DNA of 64,000 nucleotides from Polaribacter sp. (lineage in GTDB: Bacteria; Bacteroidota; Bacteroidia; Flavobacteriales; Flavobacteriaceae), in the NCBI GenBank assembly GCA_029238315.1, contig JAQWGI010000032.1, positions 25,716 through 89,715 of the forward strand, given 5' to 3'. The notes beneath the pieces are model-generated. The model had not been told where the DNA came from, did no database searches, and saw only the letters and a list, made by a program, of their open reading frames with translations. The first letter of the stretch is position 1. Each line of letters opens with the position of its first letter. Shown piece after piece: positions 35,679 through 45,187 of this stretch. Position numbers and translations under genes: made by a program.

Positions 35679-37214
35679 ATGTCGTTCCCTTTAGTAAATT
35701 CAATTATTTCGTGGTTTTTAAAGAAACGCAAACATCAAATTGAGCTATTTTTAAAATATCCGTTAGATGTTCAAGACGAATTGTTGTTTAAATTATTGAA
35801 TACTGCAAAAAATACAGAATTCGGAAAAGAGCATTATTTTTCATCAATTAGAGATTATAAAGACTTTACAAATGCGGTTCCGATTCAACAATACGAAACT
35901 TTTGAGCCATTGATAGAACGCTGTAGAAAAGGCGAACAAAATTTGTTTTGGCCAACACCAATTCATTGGTTTGCAAAATCTAGCGGAACTACAAATGCCA
36001 AAAGTAAATTTATCCCTGTGAGTGATGAAGCATTGGAATATTGCCACATGAAAGCCGGAAAAGACATGTTGTGTCTGTACATCAACAACAATGAAGAAAC
36101 ACAATTGTTTAAAGGAAAAGGCTTAAAATTAGGCGGAAGCTCTGCAATTTACGAAGACAACAATTCGTATTTCGGAGATTTATCAGCAATCATTACAGAA
36201 AACCTACCTTTTTGGGCAGATTTTAGTTCTGCTCCAAAACAAGAGACCGCTTTATTAAGCGAATGGGAAACGAAAATGGAAGCAATTGTTGATGAAACCA
36301 TTCATGAAAACATTACTAGTTTAGTTGGTGTTCCAAGTTGGATGTTGTTATTATTAAATCGTGTTTTAGAAAAAACTGGAAAAGACAATATTTTAGAAGT
36401 TTGGCCAAATTTAGAAGTCTATTTTCATGGTGGCGTAAACTTCAATCCGTACAGAGAACAATACAAAAAATTAATTCCGAAAGCCAATTTTAAATATTTT
36501 GAAACCTATAATGCATCCGAAGGTTTTTTTGGTTTGCAAGACAAAAACAATTCTTTAGATTTATTGTTGATGTTAGATTACGGAATCTTCTATGAATTTA
36601 TTCCGATGGAGGTTTATGATGGAGAAAATTCAATTGCAATTCCATTATCCGAAGTTCAAAAAAATGTAAACTACGCAATGGTAATTACTACAAATGGCGG
36701 TTTATGGAGATACTTAATTGGTGATACTGTAAAGTTTACTTCTACTGATCCATATCGTATTAGAATTACTGGAAGAACAAAACATTTTATCAACGTTTTT
36801 GGGGAAGAATTAATTATCGAAAATGCTGAAGAAGCACTAAAGGTAGCGTGTAAAAAAACAAAAGCAACCATTACAGATTATACAGTTGCACCCATTTTTA
36901 TGACTGCAAAATCTAGTGGTGGACACGAATGGGTGATTGAGTTTAAAGATGCACCAAATAACTTAGAATATTTTACTGAATTGCTAGACAATGCACTAAA
37001 AGACATTAACTCAGATTACGAAGCAAAACGCTACAATAATATGACGTTAGCAATGCCAAAAATTAATATTGCAAAACAAGGGTTGTTTTATAATTGGTTA
37101 AAGCAAAAACAAAAATTAGGCGGACAACACAAAGTACCTAGATTGTCTAACAAGAGAGATTTTATTGAGGAATTACTAAAGGTTACTTTAAACCAACAAA
37201 GTGCAAATTTATAA
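35679..37214 (+). CDS. GH3 auxin-responsive promoter family protein (acyl-adenylating enzyme)
   Basis: The 511-residue protein belongs to the GH3 branch of the ANL (adenylate-forming) superfamily. The phosphate-binding motif AKSSGTTNAKSKF is near residue 104, and the GLWRYLIGDTVKF and RTKHFINVFGEELI segments are the later adenylation motifs. In plants GH3 enzymes conjugate amino acids to hormones; the bacterial substrate is unknown. It is a single gene, convergent with the prenyl synthase. Confidence 0.92.
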   Translation: MSFPLVNSIISWFLKKRKHQIELFLKYPLDVQDELLFKLLNTAKNTEFGKEHYFSSIRDYKDFTNAVPIQQYETFEPLIERCRKGEQNLFWPTPIHWFAKSSGTTNAKSKFIPVSDEALEYCHMKAGKDMLCLYINNNEETQLFKGKGLKLGGSSAIYEDNNSYFGDLSAIITENLPFWADFSSAPKQETALLSEWETKMEAIVDETIHENITSLVGVPSWMLLLLNRVLEKTGKDNILEVWPNLEVYFHGGVNFNPYREQYKKLIPKANFKYFETYNASEGFFGLQDKNNSLDLLLMLDYGIFYEFIPMEVYDGENSIAIPLSEVQKNVNYAMVITTNGGLWRYLIGDTVKFTSTDPYRIRITGRTKHFINVFGEELIIENAEEALKVACKKTKATITDYTVAPIFMTAKSSGGHEWVIEFKDAPNNLEYFTELLDNALKDINSDYEAKRYNNMTLAMPKINIAKQGLFYNWLKQKQKLGGQHKVPRLSNKRDFIEELLKVTLNQQSANL

Positions 37215-37229
37215 ACAAACTTTGTTCTT

Positions 37230-37308
37230 GGTAACTATAAATGCTAACTTACACTTTGTTTTATTAGTTTACTTATTATTAAGACGAGTAAACTTTCAAA
37301 GTGTTACC
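37230..37308. terminator. Nested inverted repeat between convergent genes
   Basis: Stem pieces GGTAAC/GTTACC (37230-37235, 37303-37308), ACACTTTG/CAAAGTGT (37251-37258, 37297-37304) and AGTTTACT/AGTAAACT (37266-37273, 37287-37294) partly nest and could form one long imperfect hairpin. There is no T-run, so a terminator role is uncertain. Confidence 0.4.
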
Positions 37309-37316
37309 TACTGCAA

Positions 37317-38294
37317 TTAAATTTTACGTTCTACAACGTAATCAATCATTTGTATAAGCGAATCTTTATAAGGTGAAGTTGGATAGTTTTCTAGAATTGC
37401 CAAAGCTCTGTTTTTGTAATCGTTCATTTTAGAAATTGCGTATTCAATTCCGCCATTTTCTTTTACAAAAGTGATGACTTCTTTTACTTTCTTTTTGTCT
37501 TTATTATGTTTTTTAACCGAATTGACTATCCATTTTTTATCTTTTTTAGAACACGTATTTAACGTATGAATTAAAGGCAACGTCATCTTTTGCTCTTTGA
37601 TGTCAATTCCAGTTGGCTTGCCAATTTTTTCATCAGAATAATCAAACAGGTCATCTTTAATCTGAAAAGCAATGCCGATATATTCGCCAAATTTTCGCAT
37701 TTGCTGAACTGTTTCTTGATTTGCTCCAACAGAGGCCGCTCCAATTCCACAACAAGCAGCAATTAAAGTTGCTGTTTTTTGTCTAATTATTTCGAAATAT
37801 ATTTCTTCTGTAATATCTAATTTTCTTGCTTTTTCTATTTGTAATAGTTCGCCTTCACTCATTTCTCTAACAGCAATAGAAATCAATTTAAGCAAATCAA
37901 AATCTTCGTTATCAATTGACAATAACAATCCTTTAGATAATAAAAAATCACCAACCAATACGGCAATTTTGTTTTTCCAAAGTGCATTTATAGAGAAAAA
38001 ACCTCTTCTTTGGTTGCTATCATCAACCACATCATCATGTACCAATGTTGCTGTATGAATTAATTCTACAACAGCAGCACCTCGATACGTACGTTCATCA
38101 AAACCTCCGTCTGAAACCATCTTGGCTACTAAAAAGATAAACATAGGGCGCATTTGCTTTCCTTTTCTTCGAACAATATAGTAGGTGATTCTGTTAAGTA
38201 ACGGAACTTTTGTCAACATAGATTCTTTGAATTTCTCTTCAAAGAGTTCCATTTCATTTTTAATAGGAAGTTTTATCTGCTCTACAGGTTTCAT
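37317..38294 (-). CDS. Polyprenyl diphosphate synthase (trans-type)
   Basis: This enzyme condenses isopentenyl diphosphate onto allylic diphosphates, giving the side chain of menaquinone in most flavobacteria. The 325-residue protein has the first Asp-rich motif HDDVVDD near residue 88 and the second, KDDLFD, near 211, with the RRG basic motif after the first. It is a single gene. A family C repeat (38300-38314) lies 5 bases before the ATG. The chain length cannot be determined from sequence. Confidence 0.94.
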   Translation of the reverse strand: MKPVEQIKLPIKNEMELFEEKFKESMLTKVPLLNRITYYIVRRKGKQMRPMFIFLVAKMVSDGGFDERTYRGAAVVELIHTATLVHDDVVDDSNQRRGFFSINALWKNKIAVLVGDFLLSKGLLLSIDNEDFDLLKLISIAVREMSEGELLQIEKARKLDITEEIYFEIIRQKTATLIAACCGIGAASVGANQETVQQMRKFGEYIGIAFQIKDDLFDYSDEKIGKPTGIDIKEQKMTLPLIHTLNTCSKKDKKWIVNSVKKHNKDKKKVKEVITFVKENGGIEYAISKMNDYKNRALAILENYPTSPYKDSLIQMIDYVVERKI

Positions 38295-38299
38295 TTATG

Positions 38300-38314
38300 C
38301 TGAACTAGTTTCAG
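38300..38314. repeat. Family C palindromic repeat at the prenyl synthase start
   Basis: On the minus strand CTGAAACTAGTTCAG is followed by CATAA and the ATG, so the palindrome lies in the 5' leader, 5 bases before the start codon. Confidence 0.8.
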
Positions 38315-38347
38315 TATCTTTTGTGAAAAATAAGAATCTAAACAAGT

Positions 38348-38388
38348 AAGGTTTGGACTCTTGCCAAGGTAGGAATGACAAACCTTAG
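38348..38388. repeat. Short inverted repeat AAGGTTTG/CAAACCTT
   Basis: AAGGTTTG (38348-38355) and CAAACCTT (38381-38388) flank a sequence resembling a decayed repeat (CTTGCCAAGGTAGGAATGAC). It lies between the prenyl synthase and rlmN genes and could also act after rlmN as a weak hairpin. Confidence 0.45.
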
Positions 38389-38447
38389 GCGTATCAAAAG
38401 TAAATAAATTTATACGATTTTAGACGTATAGAATTTAAAAGATATTT

Positions 38448-39491
38448 TTACGCTTCTTTATTCGCCAATTGACCACAAGCAGCATCTATATCTTTTCCTC
38501 TAGAACGACGCACATTTACTACAATCCCGTGCATTTCTAAATTAGAAATGTAATTGTTTATTGCCTGCGGACTTGCTTGTTGAAACTCGCCATCATCAAT
38601 AGGATTATACTCTATTAAATTAACTTTGCACGGCACATAACTACAGAATTTTATCAATGCTTCAATATCTTCTTTTCGGTCGTTAATTCCGCCCCAAACA
38701 ACATATTCATACGTAATTCTTCTCTCAGTTTTTTCGTACCAATATTCTAAAGACTCTCGTAAATCTTTTAAAGGAAATGTAGCATTAAAAGGCATAATTG
38801 AAGTTCTAATTTCATCGATTGCAGAATGTAAAGAAACTGCTAAATTAAATTTCACTTCATCATCAGCCATTTTTTTGATAATTTTTGGAACACCAGAAGT
38901 AGAAACGGTAATTCTTTTAGGAGACATTCCTAATCCTTCAGGAGACGTAATTTTATCAATTGATTTTATCACATTATTATAGTTCATCAACGGCTCTCCC
39001 ATTCCCATAAAAACAATGTTCGATAATTTATGATTATAATACAACAAGCTTTCTTTATTAATGGCTGCTACCTGGTCATAGATCTCATCAGGGTTTAAAT
39101 TTCGCATTCTTTTTAAACGCGAAGTTGCACAAAAACGACAATCTAAACTACAACCAACTTGACTAGAAACACAAGCGGTTGTTCTAGTTTCAGTCGGAAT
39201 TAAAACAGATTCTACCACCAAACCATCGTGTAAACGAACCGCATTCTTTACAGTTCCGTCTTTACTTCGTTGAATATGATCAACTTCAATATGATTGATC
39301 ACAAAGTTTTCTTGTAACATTTCTCTTGTTGCTTTCGAAATGTTTGTCATATCATCAAAAGCATACACTACTTTTCCCCATAACCATTCGTAAACCTGAT
39401 TTCCACGAAAAGCTTTATGGCCATTTTCCACAAAAAAATCTCTTAATTGCTCTTTTGACAAAGCGCGTATGTCTTTCTTTTTTGATTTCAT
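38448..39491 (-). CDS. rlmN: Dual-specificity RNA methyltransferase RlmN
   Basis: RlmN is a radical SAM enzyme that methylates C2 of A2503 in 23S rRNA and A37 of some tRNAs. The 347-residue protein has the cluster motif CSLDCRFC near residue 114, GMGEPLMN near 171 and a C-terminal cysteine in DAACGQL, which is needed for the methylene transfer mechanism. The -7 promoter element lies only 6 bases before the ATG, so the mRNA is probably leaderless. Confidence 0.97.
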   Translation of the reverse strand: MKSKKKDIRALSKEQLRDFFVENGHKAFRGNQVYEWLWGKVVYAFDDMTNISKATREMLQENFVINHIEVDHIQRSKDGTVKNAVRLHDGLVVESVLIPTETRTTACVSSQVGCSLDCRFCATSRLKRMRNLNPDEIYDQVAAINKESLLYYNHKLSNIVFMGMGEPLMNYNNVIKSIDKITSPEGLGMSPKRITVSTSGVPKIIKKMADDEVKFNLAVSLHSAIDEIRTSIMPFNATFPLKDLRESLEYWYEKTERRITYEYVVWGGINDRKEDIEALIKFCSYVPCKVNLIEYNPIDDGEFQQASPQAINNYISNLEMHGIVVNVRRSRGKDIDAACGQLANKEA

Positions 39492-39497
39492 TTACTG

Positions 39498-39505
39498 CAA
39501 AAATA
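39498..39505 (-). promoter_or_regulatory. -7 promoter element of rlmN, very close to the start
   Basis: On the minus strand TATTTTTG is followed by CAGTAA and the ATG, a spacing of 6 bases. The expected -33 zone falls in the family C repeat at 39526-39540. Confidence 0.6.
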
Positions 39506-39507
39506 CA

Positions 39508-39560
39508 CAAAACCTCACATAGATACTGAATCATGTTCAGCATAAATTTGTGAGGTTTTG
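39508..39560 (-). terminator. Terminator-like hairpin after queA with a family C repeat in its loop
   Basis: Perfect 12-bp arms CAAAACCTCACA (39508-39519) and TGTGAGGTTTTG (39549-39560) enclose a family C palindrome (CTGAATCATGTTCAG at 39526-39540). The hairpin begins 23 bases after the queA stop. The arms end in TTTTG on the minus strand, a poor but possible U-tract. Confidence 0.65.
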
Positions 39561-39583
39561 AAATATTAAAAAATTGTTCTCTT

Positions 39584-40633
39584 TTATATAATCAACATAG
39601 CATCTCCATAAGAAGAGAAGTTGTATTTTTCTTTGATTGCTTCTTTATATGCTTCCATTACAAAGTCGTAACCACCAAAAGCGGCAGCCTGCATTAACAG
39701 GGTTGATTTTGGTTTATGAAAGTTTGTAATCATACAATTGGCAATGCTAAATTCATACGGTGGAAAAATAAATTTATTAGTCCAACCATCAAAATCATTT
39801 AACTTACCGTTTGATGAAACAGCAGATTCTATAGTACGCATTACAGTGGTTCCTACAGCACAAATTCTTTTTTTGTTTTTTAGAGCTTCATTTACTCTTT
39901 TCGAAGTTTCTAAAGGAATGTTTATTTTCTCAGAATCCATTTTATGCTTCGATAAATCCTCTACTTCTACTGGCGCAAAAGTTCCTAGACCAACATGCAA
40001 GGTAACGTCAGAAAAATCGACACCTTTAATTTCCAAGCGTTTCATTAAATGTTTAGAAAAGTGTAATCCTGCAGACGGTGCTGCAACAGCTCCTTCTTTT
40101 TTCGCATAAATTGTTTGGTAACGCTCTGTATCAGAATCCTCTACAGGTCTATCAATTTCTTTTGGCAATGGTGTTTCTCCCAATTCTAATAGTTTCTCTC
40201 TAAATTCTTCATAAGAACCGTCAAATAAGAAACGTAAAGTTCTTCCTCTAGAAGTAGTATTATCAATAACCTCGGCCACTAAACTATCATCTTCTCCAAA
40301 AAATAATTTATTTCCAATTCTGATTTTTCTCGCCGGATCGACTAAAACATCCCACAACCTATTTTCTGTATTTAACTCTCTCAATAAAAAAACTTCGATT
40401 CTTGCGCCCGTTTTTTCTTTGTTTCCATACATTCTCGCAGGAAATACTTTTGTATTATTCAAAACCATAACATCACCTTCATCAAAATAATTGATTAAGT
40501 CTTTAAACATCTTGTGTTCAATTGTTTGTTCTTTTCTATTTAATACCATTAAACGAGATTCATCTCTGTGTTCTGCTGGAAACTTTGCTAGTAATTCTTC
40601 TGGCAATTCAAAACCAAAATGCGATAATTTCAT
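39584..40633 (-). CDS. queA: S-adenosylmethionine:tRNA ribosyltransferase-isomerase QueA
   Basis: QueA transfers and isomerises the ribosyl part of SAM onto 7-aminomethyl-7-deazaguanine in tRNA, forming epoxyqueuosine. The 349-residue protein begins [32 protein letters not shown] and has [17 protein letters not shown] and [16 protein letters not shown] segments that are typical. It has a clear promoter with both -33 and -7 elements and a hairpin downstream. Confidence 0.96.
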   Translation of the reverse strand: MKLSHFGFELPEELLAKFPAEHRDESRLMVLNRKEQTIEHKMFKDLINYFDEGDVMVLNNTKVFPARMYGNKEKTGARIEVFLLRELNTENRLWDVLVDPARKIRIGNKLFFGEDDSLVAEVIDNTTSRGRTLRFLFDGSYEEFREKLLELGETPLPKEIDRPVEDSDTERYQTIYAKKEGAVAAPSAGLHFSKHLMKRLEIKGVDFSDVTLHVGLGTFAPVEVEDLSKHKMDSEKINIPLETSKRVNEALKNKKRICAVGTTVMRTIESAVSSNGKLNDFDGWTNKFIFPPYEFSIANCMITNFHKPKSTLLMQAAAFGGYDFVMEAYKEAIKEKYNFSSYGDAMLII

Positions 40634-40658
40634 ATGTTTATTTTTCTAAGAATGCTGG

Positions 40659-40690
40659 CAAATATACAACATCAAGATAGGCGTTGTCAA
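40659..40690 (-). promoter_or_regulatory. Complete promoter of queA (-33 TTG and -7 TATATTTG)
   Basis: On the minus strand TTG (40688-40690, in TTGACA) is followed after 21 bases by TATATTTG (40659-40666), the Bacteroidetes arrangement. The ATG lies 25 bases further downstream. Confidence 0.7.
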
Positions 40691-40707
40691 GTGTTTTGCA
40701 GTTTAAT

Positions 40708-41946
40708 TTAGTTGGCGTCTATTTGAAAACCAATTTGTTGCAAATCTTTCCAGAAATTTCTATACGATTTTGTAACCACATTTGCATCTAAAATTGAGAT
40801 ATTAGTTTTTAAAGCCAACGGAGCAAAAGCCATTGCCATTCTGTGATCTTTGTATGTTTCAATCTTAATATTTGAATTGATTTTTGTTGATTTCTCTAAT
40901 ATTAAACTATCATTTGTCACAGAAATAGACGCCCCCAACTTTGTAAGCTCGTTTTCTAATGCAATTAATCGATCTGTTTCTTTAATTTTTAACGTGTGTA
41001 AACCCGTTAACAAACAAGAAGCCCCTAAACCAAAACAGGTAACTGCAATTGTTTGTGCAATATCTGGAGCGTTTTTTAAATCTAATTTTAAGTGAGAATT
41101 CTCGACTTCGCTCGAAATGACATTTGTCTTTTTAATAAGAATTGAAGTTTCTTTAAAAACAGTTTCAACTCCAAAATGAGTATAGATTTCTGCCAAACAA
41201 GAATCACCTTGTAAACTTTCTTTTTTATAAGATGATAATCTAATTTTAGAGCCAATTTCACTCAACGCAATCATACTGTAAAAATAAGACACAGAACTCC
41301 AATCGGACTCTACAATGATCTTTTTTGAAATTGATCTTTCAAATGGTTTAACGTTGATTTTATTTCCTAAAAAAACTGTATCAATACCTAATTCCTGCAA
41401 TAAAACTAATGTCATGTTTATATATGGAACAGAGGTTATTTCACCCAACAATTCAATTTCTAAACCATTTGGTAAGCTAGATGCAATCAACATCAAGGCA
41501 GAAATATACTGACTGCTTACATTGCCTTTTATTTGCACGAAGTTTTTCGTTAGTTTAGTTCCCTTTATTCGAATTGGCGGATAACCAACTTTATCTACAT
41601 ATGAAATATTTGCTCCTAAATCTTGTAAGGCTTTTACCAAAATTTCAATGGGTCTGTTTTGCATTCTTTCAGAACCGGTTAGCAGAACATCTCTACCTTC
41701 TTTAACAGAAAAATAGGCTGTTAAAAAGCGCATTGCGGTTCCTGCATGACCAATATCTATAAATTGTTCGACAGAATTTAGTGCCTTTTGTAAGTATTTA
41801 GAATCGTCAGAATCAGAAATATTTTCTATAGCTAAACCCTCAATTAACTGCTGTAAAACCAACAATCTATTGGACTCACTTTTAGAACCAGAAATTGCAA
41901 TTGCTGCGTTTAATTTTGTAGTTTTTGTAGATAAATGAAGATTCAA
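40708..41946 (-). CDS. aroA: 3-phosphoshikimate 1-carboxyvinyltransferase (EPSP synthase) with intragenic repeat
   Basis: AroA makes EPSP in the shikimate pathway. The 412-residue protein has SGSKSESNRLL near residue 19, GHAGTAMRFL near 67, GSERMQNRPI near 91, KETDRL in the C-terminal half and YKDHRMAMAFAP. The start is TTG at 41944-41946; an in-frame stop lies ten codons upstream, with no other start codon between. Residues 276-284 (VISSEVENS) are encoded by a family A repeat (41099-41123) that is absent from typical AroA, in a loop region. Confidence 0.94.
   Translation of the reverse strand: MNLHLSTKTTKLNAAIAISGSKSESNRLLVLQQLIEGLAIENISDSDDSKYLQKALNSVEQFIDIGHAGTAMRFLTAYFSVKEGRDVLLTGSERMQNRPIEILVKALQDLGANISYVDKVGYPPIRIKGTKLTKNFVQIKGNVSSQYISALMLIASSLPNGLEIELLGEITSVPYINMTLVLLQELGIDTVFLGNKINVKPFERSISKKIIVESDWSSVSYFYSMIALSEIGSKIRLSSYKKESLQGDSCLAEIYTHFGVETVFKETSILIKKTNVISSEVENSHLKLDLKNAPDIAQTIAVTCFGLGASCLLTGLHTLKIKETDRLIALENELTKLGASISVTNDSLILEKSTKINSNIKIETYKDHRMAMAFAPLALKTNISILDANVVTKSYRNFWKDLQQIGFQIDAN
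41099..41123. repeat. Family A repeat, single copy inside aroA
   Basis: The copy reads TTCTCGACTTCGCTCGAAAT then GACAT on the plus strand, one unit of family A (here with TTCGCTCGA). It is read on the minus strand of aroA as VISSEVEN without breaking the frame. Confidence 0.85.
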
Positions 41947-42002
41947 AACACTTTTCGTTAAAAATTTGTAATTTTATAAACCAATTAACAAACTAAACTC
42001 TA

Positions 42003-45000
42003 ATGAAAAAACTTATTTTATTTTTGGTTGTGTTGCTATTTGCAACCAATCACAAAGTTAACGCACAAAAGAATACTACCAAATTTTCTGAAGAAAATTA
42101 TAGCGCAATAAAATGGCGAAACATTGGCCCTTTTAGAGGCGGAAGAAGTGCTGCTGTAACTGGTGTTGCAGGAAAACCCAACTTATTTTACATGGGTGCA
42201 ACTGGTGGCGGAATTTGGAAAACTACAGATGCAGGAAACTCTTGGTCTAATATTTCTGACGGATTTTTTGGTGGATCTGTCGGGTCAATCGCTGTTAGTG
42301 AATGGGACAATAATGTAATGTATGTAGGAAATGGAGAAAAAACCGTAAGAGGAAATGTTTCTTCTGGAGATGGTGTTTGGAAAACTGTTGATGCTGGAAA
42401 AACATGGAAACATATGGGATTGCCAAATTCTAGACATATTCCAAGAATAAGAATTCACCCAAAAAATGCTGATATTGTTTATGCTGGTGTTATGGGAGAT
42501 TTGTATAAATCTTCTGATGAACGCGGTGTATACAAATCAACAGACGGAGGAGAATCTTGGAGAAAAGTATTGTTCTCTACTAAAAATGCAGGAGTAATTG
42601 ATTTGATTATTGACCCAAACAATGCCCGTGTTTTATATGCAACAACTTGGGATATTAGAAGAACTCCTTATAGTTTATCAAGCGGTGGCGATGGTTCTGC
42701 TTTATGGAAAAGTACAGACGGAGGAGAAACTTGGAAAAACATTTCAGAAAACAAAGGCTTACCCAAAGGAATCTGGGGAATTAGCGGCGTTACTGTTTCG
42801 CCAGTAAACTCTGATTTTGTATGGTTATTAGTAGAGAATAAAAATGGTGGAGTATATAAATCTGAAGATGCAGGAAAAACTTGGAGGTTAATTAATAACG
42901 AACGTAAATTAAGACAAAGAGCCTGGTATTACACGCGTCTGTATGCAGATACACAAGATGAAAATAGTATTTATGTATTGAATGTAAATTATCATAAATC
43001 TACTGATGGAGGAAAATCTTACAAAACATATAATGCTCCTCATGGAGATCATCATGATTTATGGATTGCCCCAGAAGACAATCAACGAATGATTATTGGT
43101 GATGATGGTGGTGCGCAAATTTCTTTTGATGCTGGTATAAACTGGTCTACAATGGACAACCAACCAACTTCTCAATTTTATAGAGTAGTAACAGACAATC
43201 ATTTTCCTTACAGAATTTACGGAGCACAGCAAGACAACTCTACTGTTAGAATTTCTCACAGAACTGATGGACGTTTTATTACAGATAGAGATTGGGAATC
43301 TACAGCTGGTGGAGAAAGTGCACATATTGCAGTTGACCCAAATAATAATGATATTGTATACGGAGGAAGTTATGGTGGATATTTAACAAGAAAAAATCAT
43401 AAAACAGGAGAAACAAGAGCCATTAATGTTTGGCCAGATGATCCGATGGGACATGGAGCTGAAGATTTTAAATATCGCTTTCAATGGAATTTCCCAATCT
43501 TGTTTTCTCCACATCAAAAAAACAAATTATATGCTGCTTCAAATCATTTACATGTAACATATGACGAAGGGCAATCTTGGGAATTAATGAGTCCAGATTT
43601 AACAAGAAACGATCCAAAAACGCTAGGACCTTCTGGTGGCCCAATTACAAAAGATAATACTGGAGTTGAGTATTACGGAACTATTTTTGCTGTTGCTGAA
43701 TCTCCTTCAGAAAAGAATTTAATTTGGACAGGTTCTGATGATGGATTGGTTCATATCACAAGAGATGGCGGAAAAAACTGGAAAAATGTAACTCCGAAAA
43801 AAATGCCAGAATGGATGATGATCAATGCTATAGAGGTAGATCCTTTTAATAAGGGGAGTGTATATATTGTTGGTACAAAGTATAAAACTGGAGACTACAA
43901 ACCATACATTTACAAAACAGAGAACTATGGTAAATCTTGGAATCTAATTGTAAACGGCATCAAAAATGAAGATTTTACAAGAGCTTTAAGAGCAGATCCA
44001 AAACGCAAAGGTTTACTGTATGCAGGAACAGAAAAAGGAATGTATATTTCTTTTAATGATGGAAAAAACTGGGAGAAATTTCAATTGAATTTACCAATTG
44101 TTCCGATTACAGACATAGCTATTAAAGACGATAACTTAATTGCGGCAACACAAGGACGCTCTTTTTGGATCATTGACGATTTAACACCTATACATCAACT
44201 AACAAGCAATACGGCAAAAGAAAAAGTTACATTATTTACTCCAAAAGCTAGTTACCAATTAAGTGGTGGAAACGGAAGAACTTCAAAAACGCAAGGAACA
44301 AATCATCCAGGTGGTGTTGCCATTTATTTTAATGTAAATGAGTTTGCTAAAAAAGATACAGTTTCATTATCATTTTTTGATTCGAATAAAAAGGTAATTC
44401 AGAAATTTAGCAATTACCCAAATTTAAAAGAAGATGAAAAAAAGTTGTCTATAAAAAAAGGAAGTAATGTTTTTTATTGGAACATGATGTACCCTTCTGC
44501 AACTAGTATAAAAGGAATGATTTTATGGTGGGCATCTTTAAACGGACCAATGGCATTGCCAGGAAATTACACAGTAAATTTATCTGTAAACAAATTAACT
44601 ATGTCTAAACCTTTTAGCATTTTGAAAAATCCAGTTTCAGAAAACTCGCTAGCAGACATGAAACTACAATTCGATTTTATTAACGATATCAATACAAAAG
44701 TTTCAGAAATTCACAAAGCATTAATTAACGTAGGCAAAGTAAAAGCGCAAATTAAAACACTAAAAAGCTCTATTAATGATAAGAAAAAACATGAATCGTT
44801 ATTAAATTTTGCAGATGAACTAAGTGAAAAAATCACTAAAATTGAAACAACATTGTATCAAACAAAAAGTAAAAGCGGTCAAGATCCATTAAATTTTCCA
44901 ATTCGATTAAATAACAAATTGGCACATTTAAATTCGCTAACAAGAATGGGGACTTATAAACCAACTGACCAAGCAATTGCTTTTAAAAATGAAATTACAA

Positions 45001-45113
45001 AAGATATTGATACAGAATTATCAAAATTATATGTATTGTTTAATAAGGAGGTAAAAGAATTGAATCAGAAGGTAAAAGACAGTCAAATAGATTTAATTCA
45101 ATTAGAGAAGTAA
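42003..45113 (+). CDS. Secreted VPS10/sortilin-like BNR beta-propeller protein
   Basis: The 1036-residue protein has a signal peptide (about residues 1-21, ending NAQ) and a large beta-propeller region with many Asp-box (BNR) repeats such as STDGGKSYK, SEDAGKTWR and TRDGGKNWK. The C-terminal 300 residues include FnIII-like and helical parts. Proteins of this kind are abundant in marine Bacteroidetes; some are annotated as glycosyl hydrolase-like, but catalytic residues are not evident. No T9SS C-terminal sorting domain was recognised. It is monocistronic with a strong terminator after it. Confidence 0.9.
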   Translation: MKKLILFLVVLLFATNHKVNAQKNTTKFSEENYSAIKWRNIGPFRGGRSAAVTGVAGKPNLFYMGATGGGIWKTTDAGNSWSNISDGFFGGSVGSIAVSEWDNNVMYVGNGEKTVRGNVSSGDGVWKTVDAGKTWKHMGLPNSRHIPRIRIHPKNADIVYAGVMGDLYKSSDERGVYKSTDGGESWRKVLFSTKNAGVIDLIIDPNNARVLYATTWDIRRTPYSLSSGGDGSALWKSTDGGETWKNISENKGLPKGIWGISGVTVSPVNSDFVWLLVENKNGGVYKSEDAGKTWRLINNERKLRQRAWYYTRLYADTQDENSIYVLNVNYHKSTDGGKSYKTYNAPHGDHHDLWIAPEDNQRMIIGDDGGAQISFDAGINWSTMDNQPTSQFYRVVTDNHFPYRIYGAQQDNSTVRISHRTDGRFITDRDWESTAGGESAHIAVDPNNNDIVYGGSYGGYLTRKNHKTGETRAINVWPDDPMGHGAEDFKYRFQWNFPILFSPHQKNKLYAASNHLHVTYDEGQSWELMSPDLTRNDPKTLGPSGGPITKDNTGVEYYGTIFAVAESPSEKNLIWTGSDDGLVHITRDGGKNWKNVTPKKMPEWMMINAIEVDPFNKGSVYIVGTKYKTGDYKPYIYKTENYGKSWNLIVNGIKNEDFTRALRADPKRKGLLYAGTEKGMYISFNDGKNWEKFQLNLPIVPITDIAIKDDNLIAATQGRSFWIIDDLTPIHQLTSNTAKEKVTLFTPKASYQLSGGNGRTSKTQGTNHPGGVAIYFNVNEFAKKDTVSLSFFDSNKKVIQKFSNYPNLKEDEKKLSIKKGSNVFYWNMMYPSATSIKGMILWWASLNGPMALPGNYTVNLSVNKLTMSKPFSILKNPVSENSLADMKLQFDFINDINTKVSEIHKALINVGKVKAQIKTLKSSINDKKKHESLLNFADELSEKITKIETTLYQTKSKSGQDPLNFPIRLNNKLAHLNSLTRMGTYKPTDQAIAFKNEITKDIDTELSKLYVLFNKEVKELNQKVKDSQIDLIQLEK

Positions 45114-45128
45114 AATAATTTCACTATC

Positions 45129-45176
45129 CGATTGAGCCAGTCGAAAAAAATTATGGTATTCGACTCCACTCAATGA
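45129..45176. repeat. Family A inverted pair, intergenic
   Basis: A degenerate copy GATTGAGCCAGTCGAA (45129-45144) is followed by the inverted TTCGACTCCACTCAATGAG (45158-45176). It lies between the BNR protein gene and the terminator. Confidence 0.7.
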
Positions 45177-45187
45177 GAAATATAAAT

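Noticed and set aside
39738..40109. 123-codon frame antisense to queA
   Set aside because: It is long because of the codon composition of queA; no start context or domain supports it.
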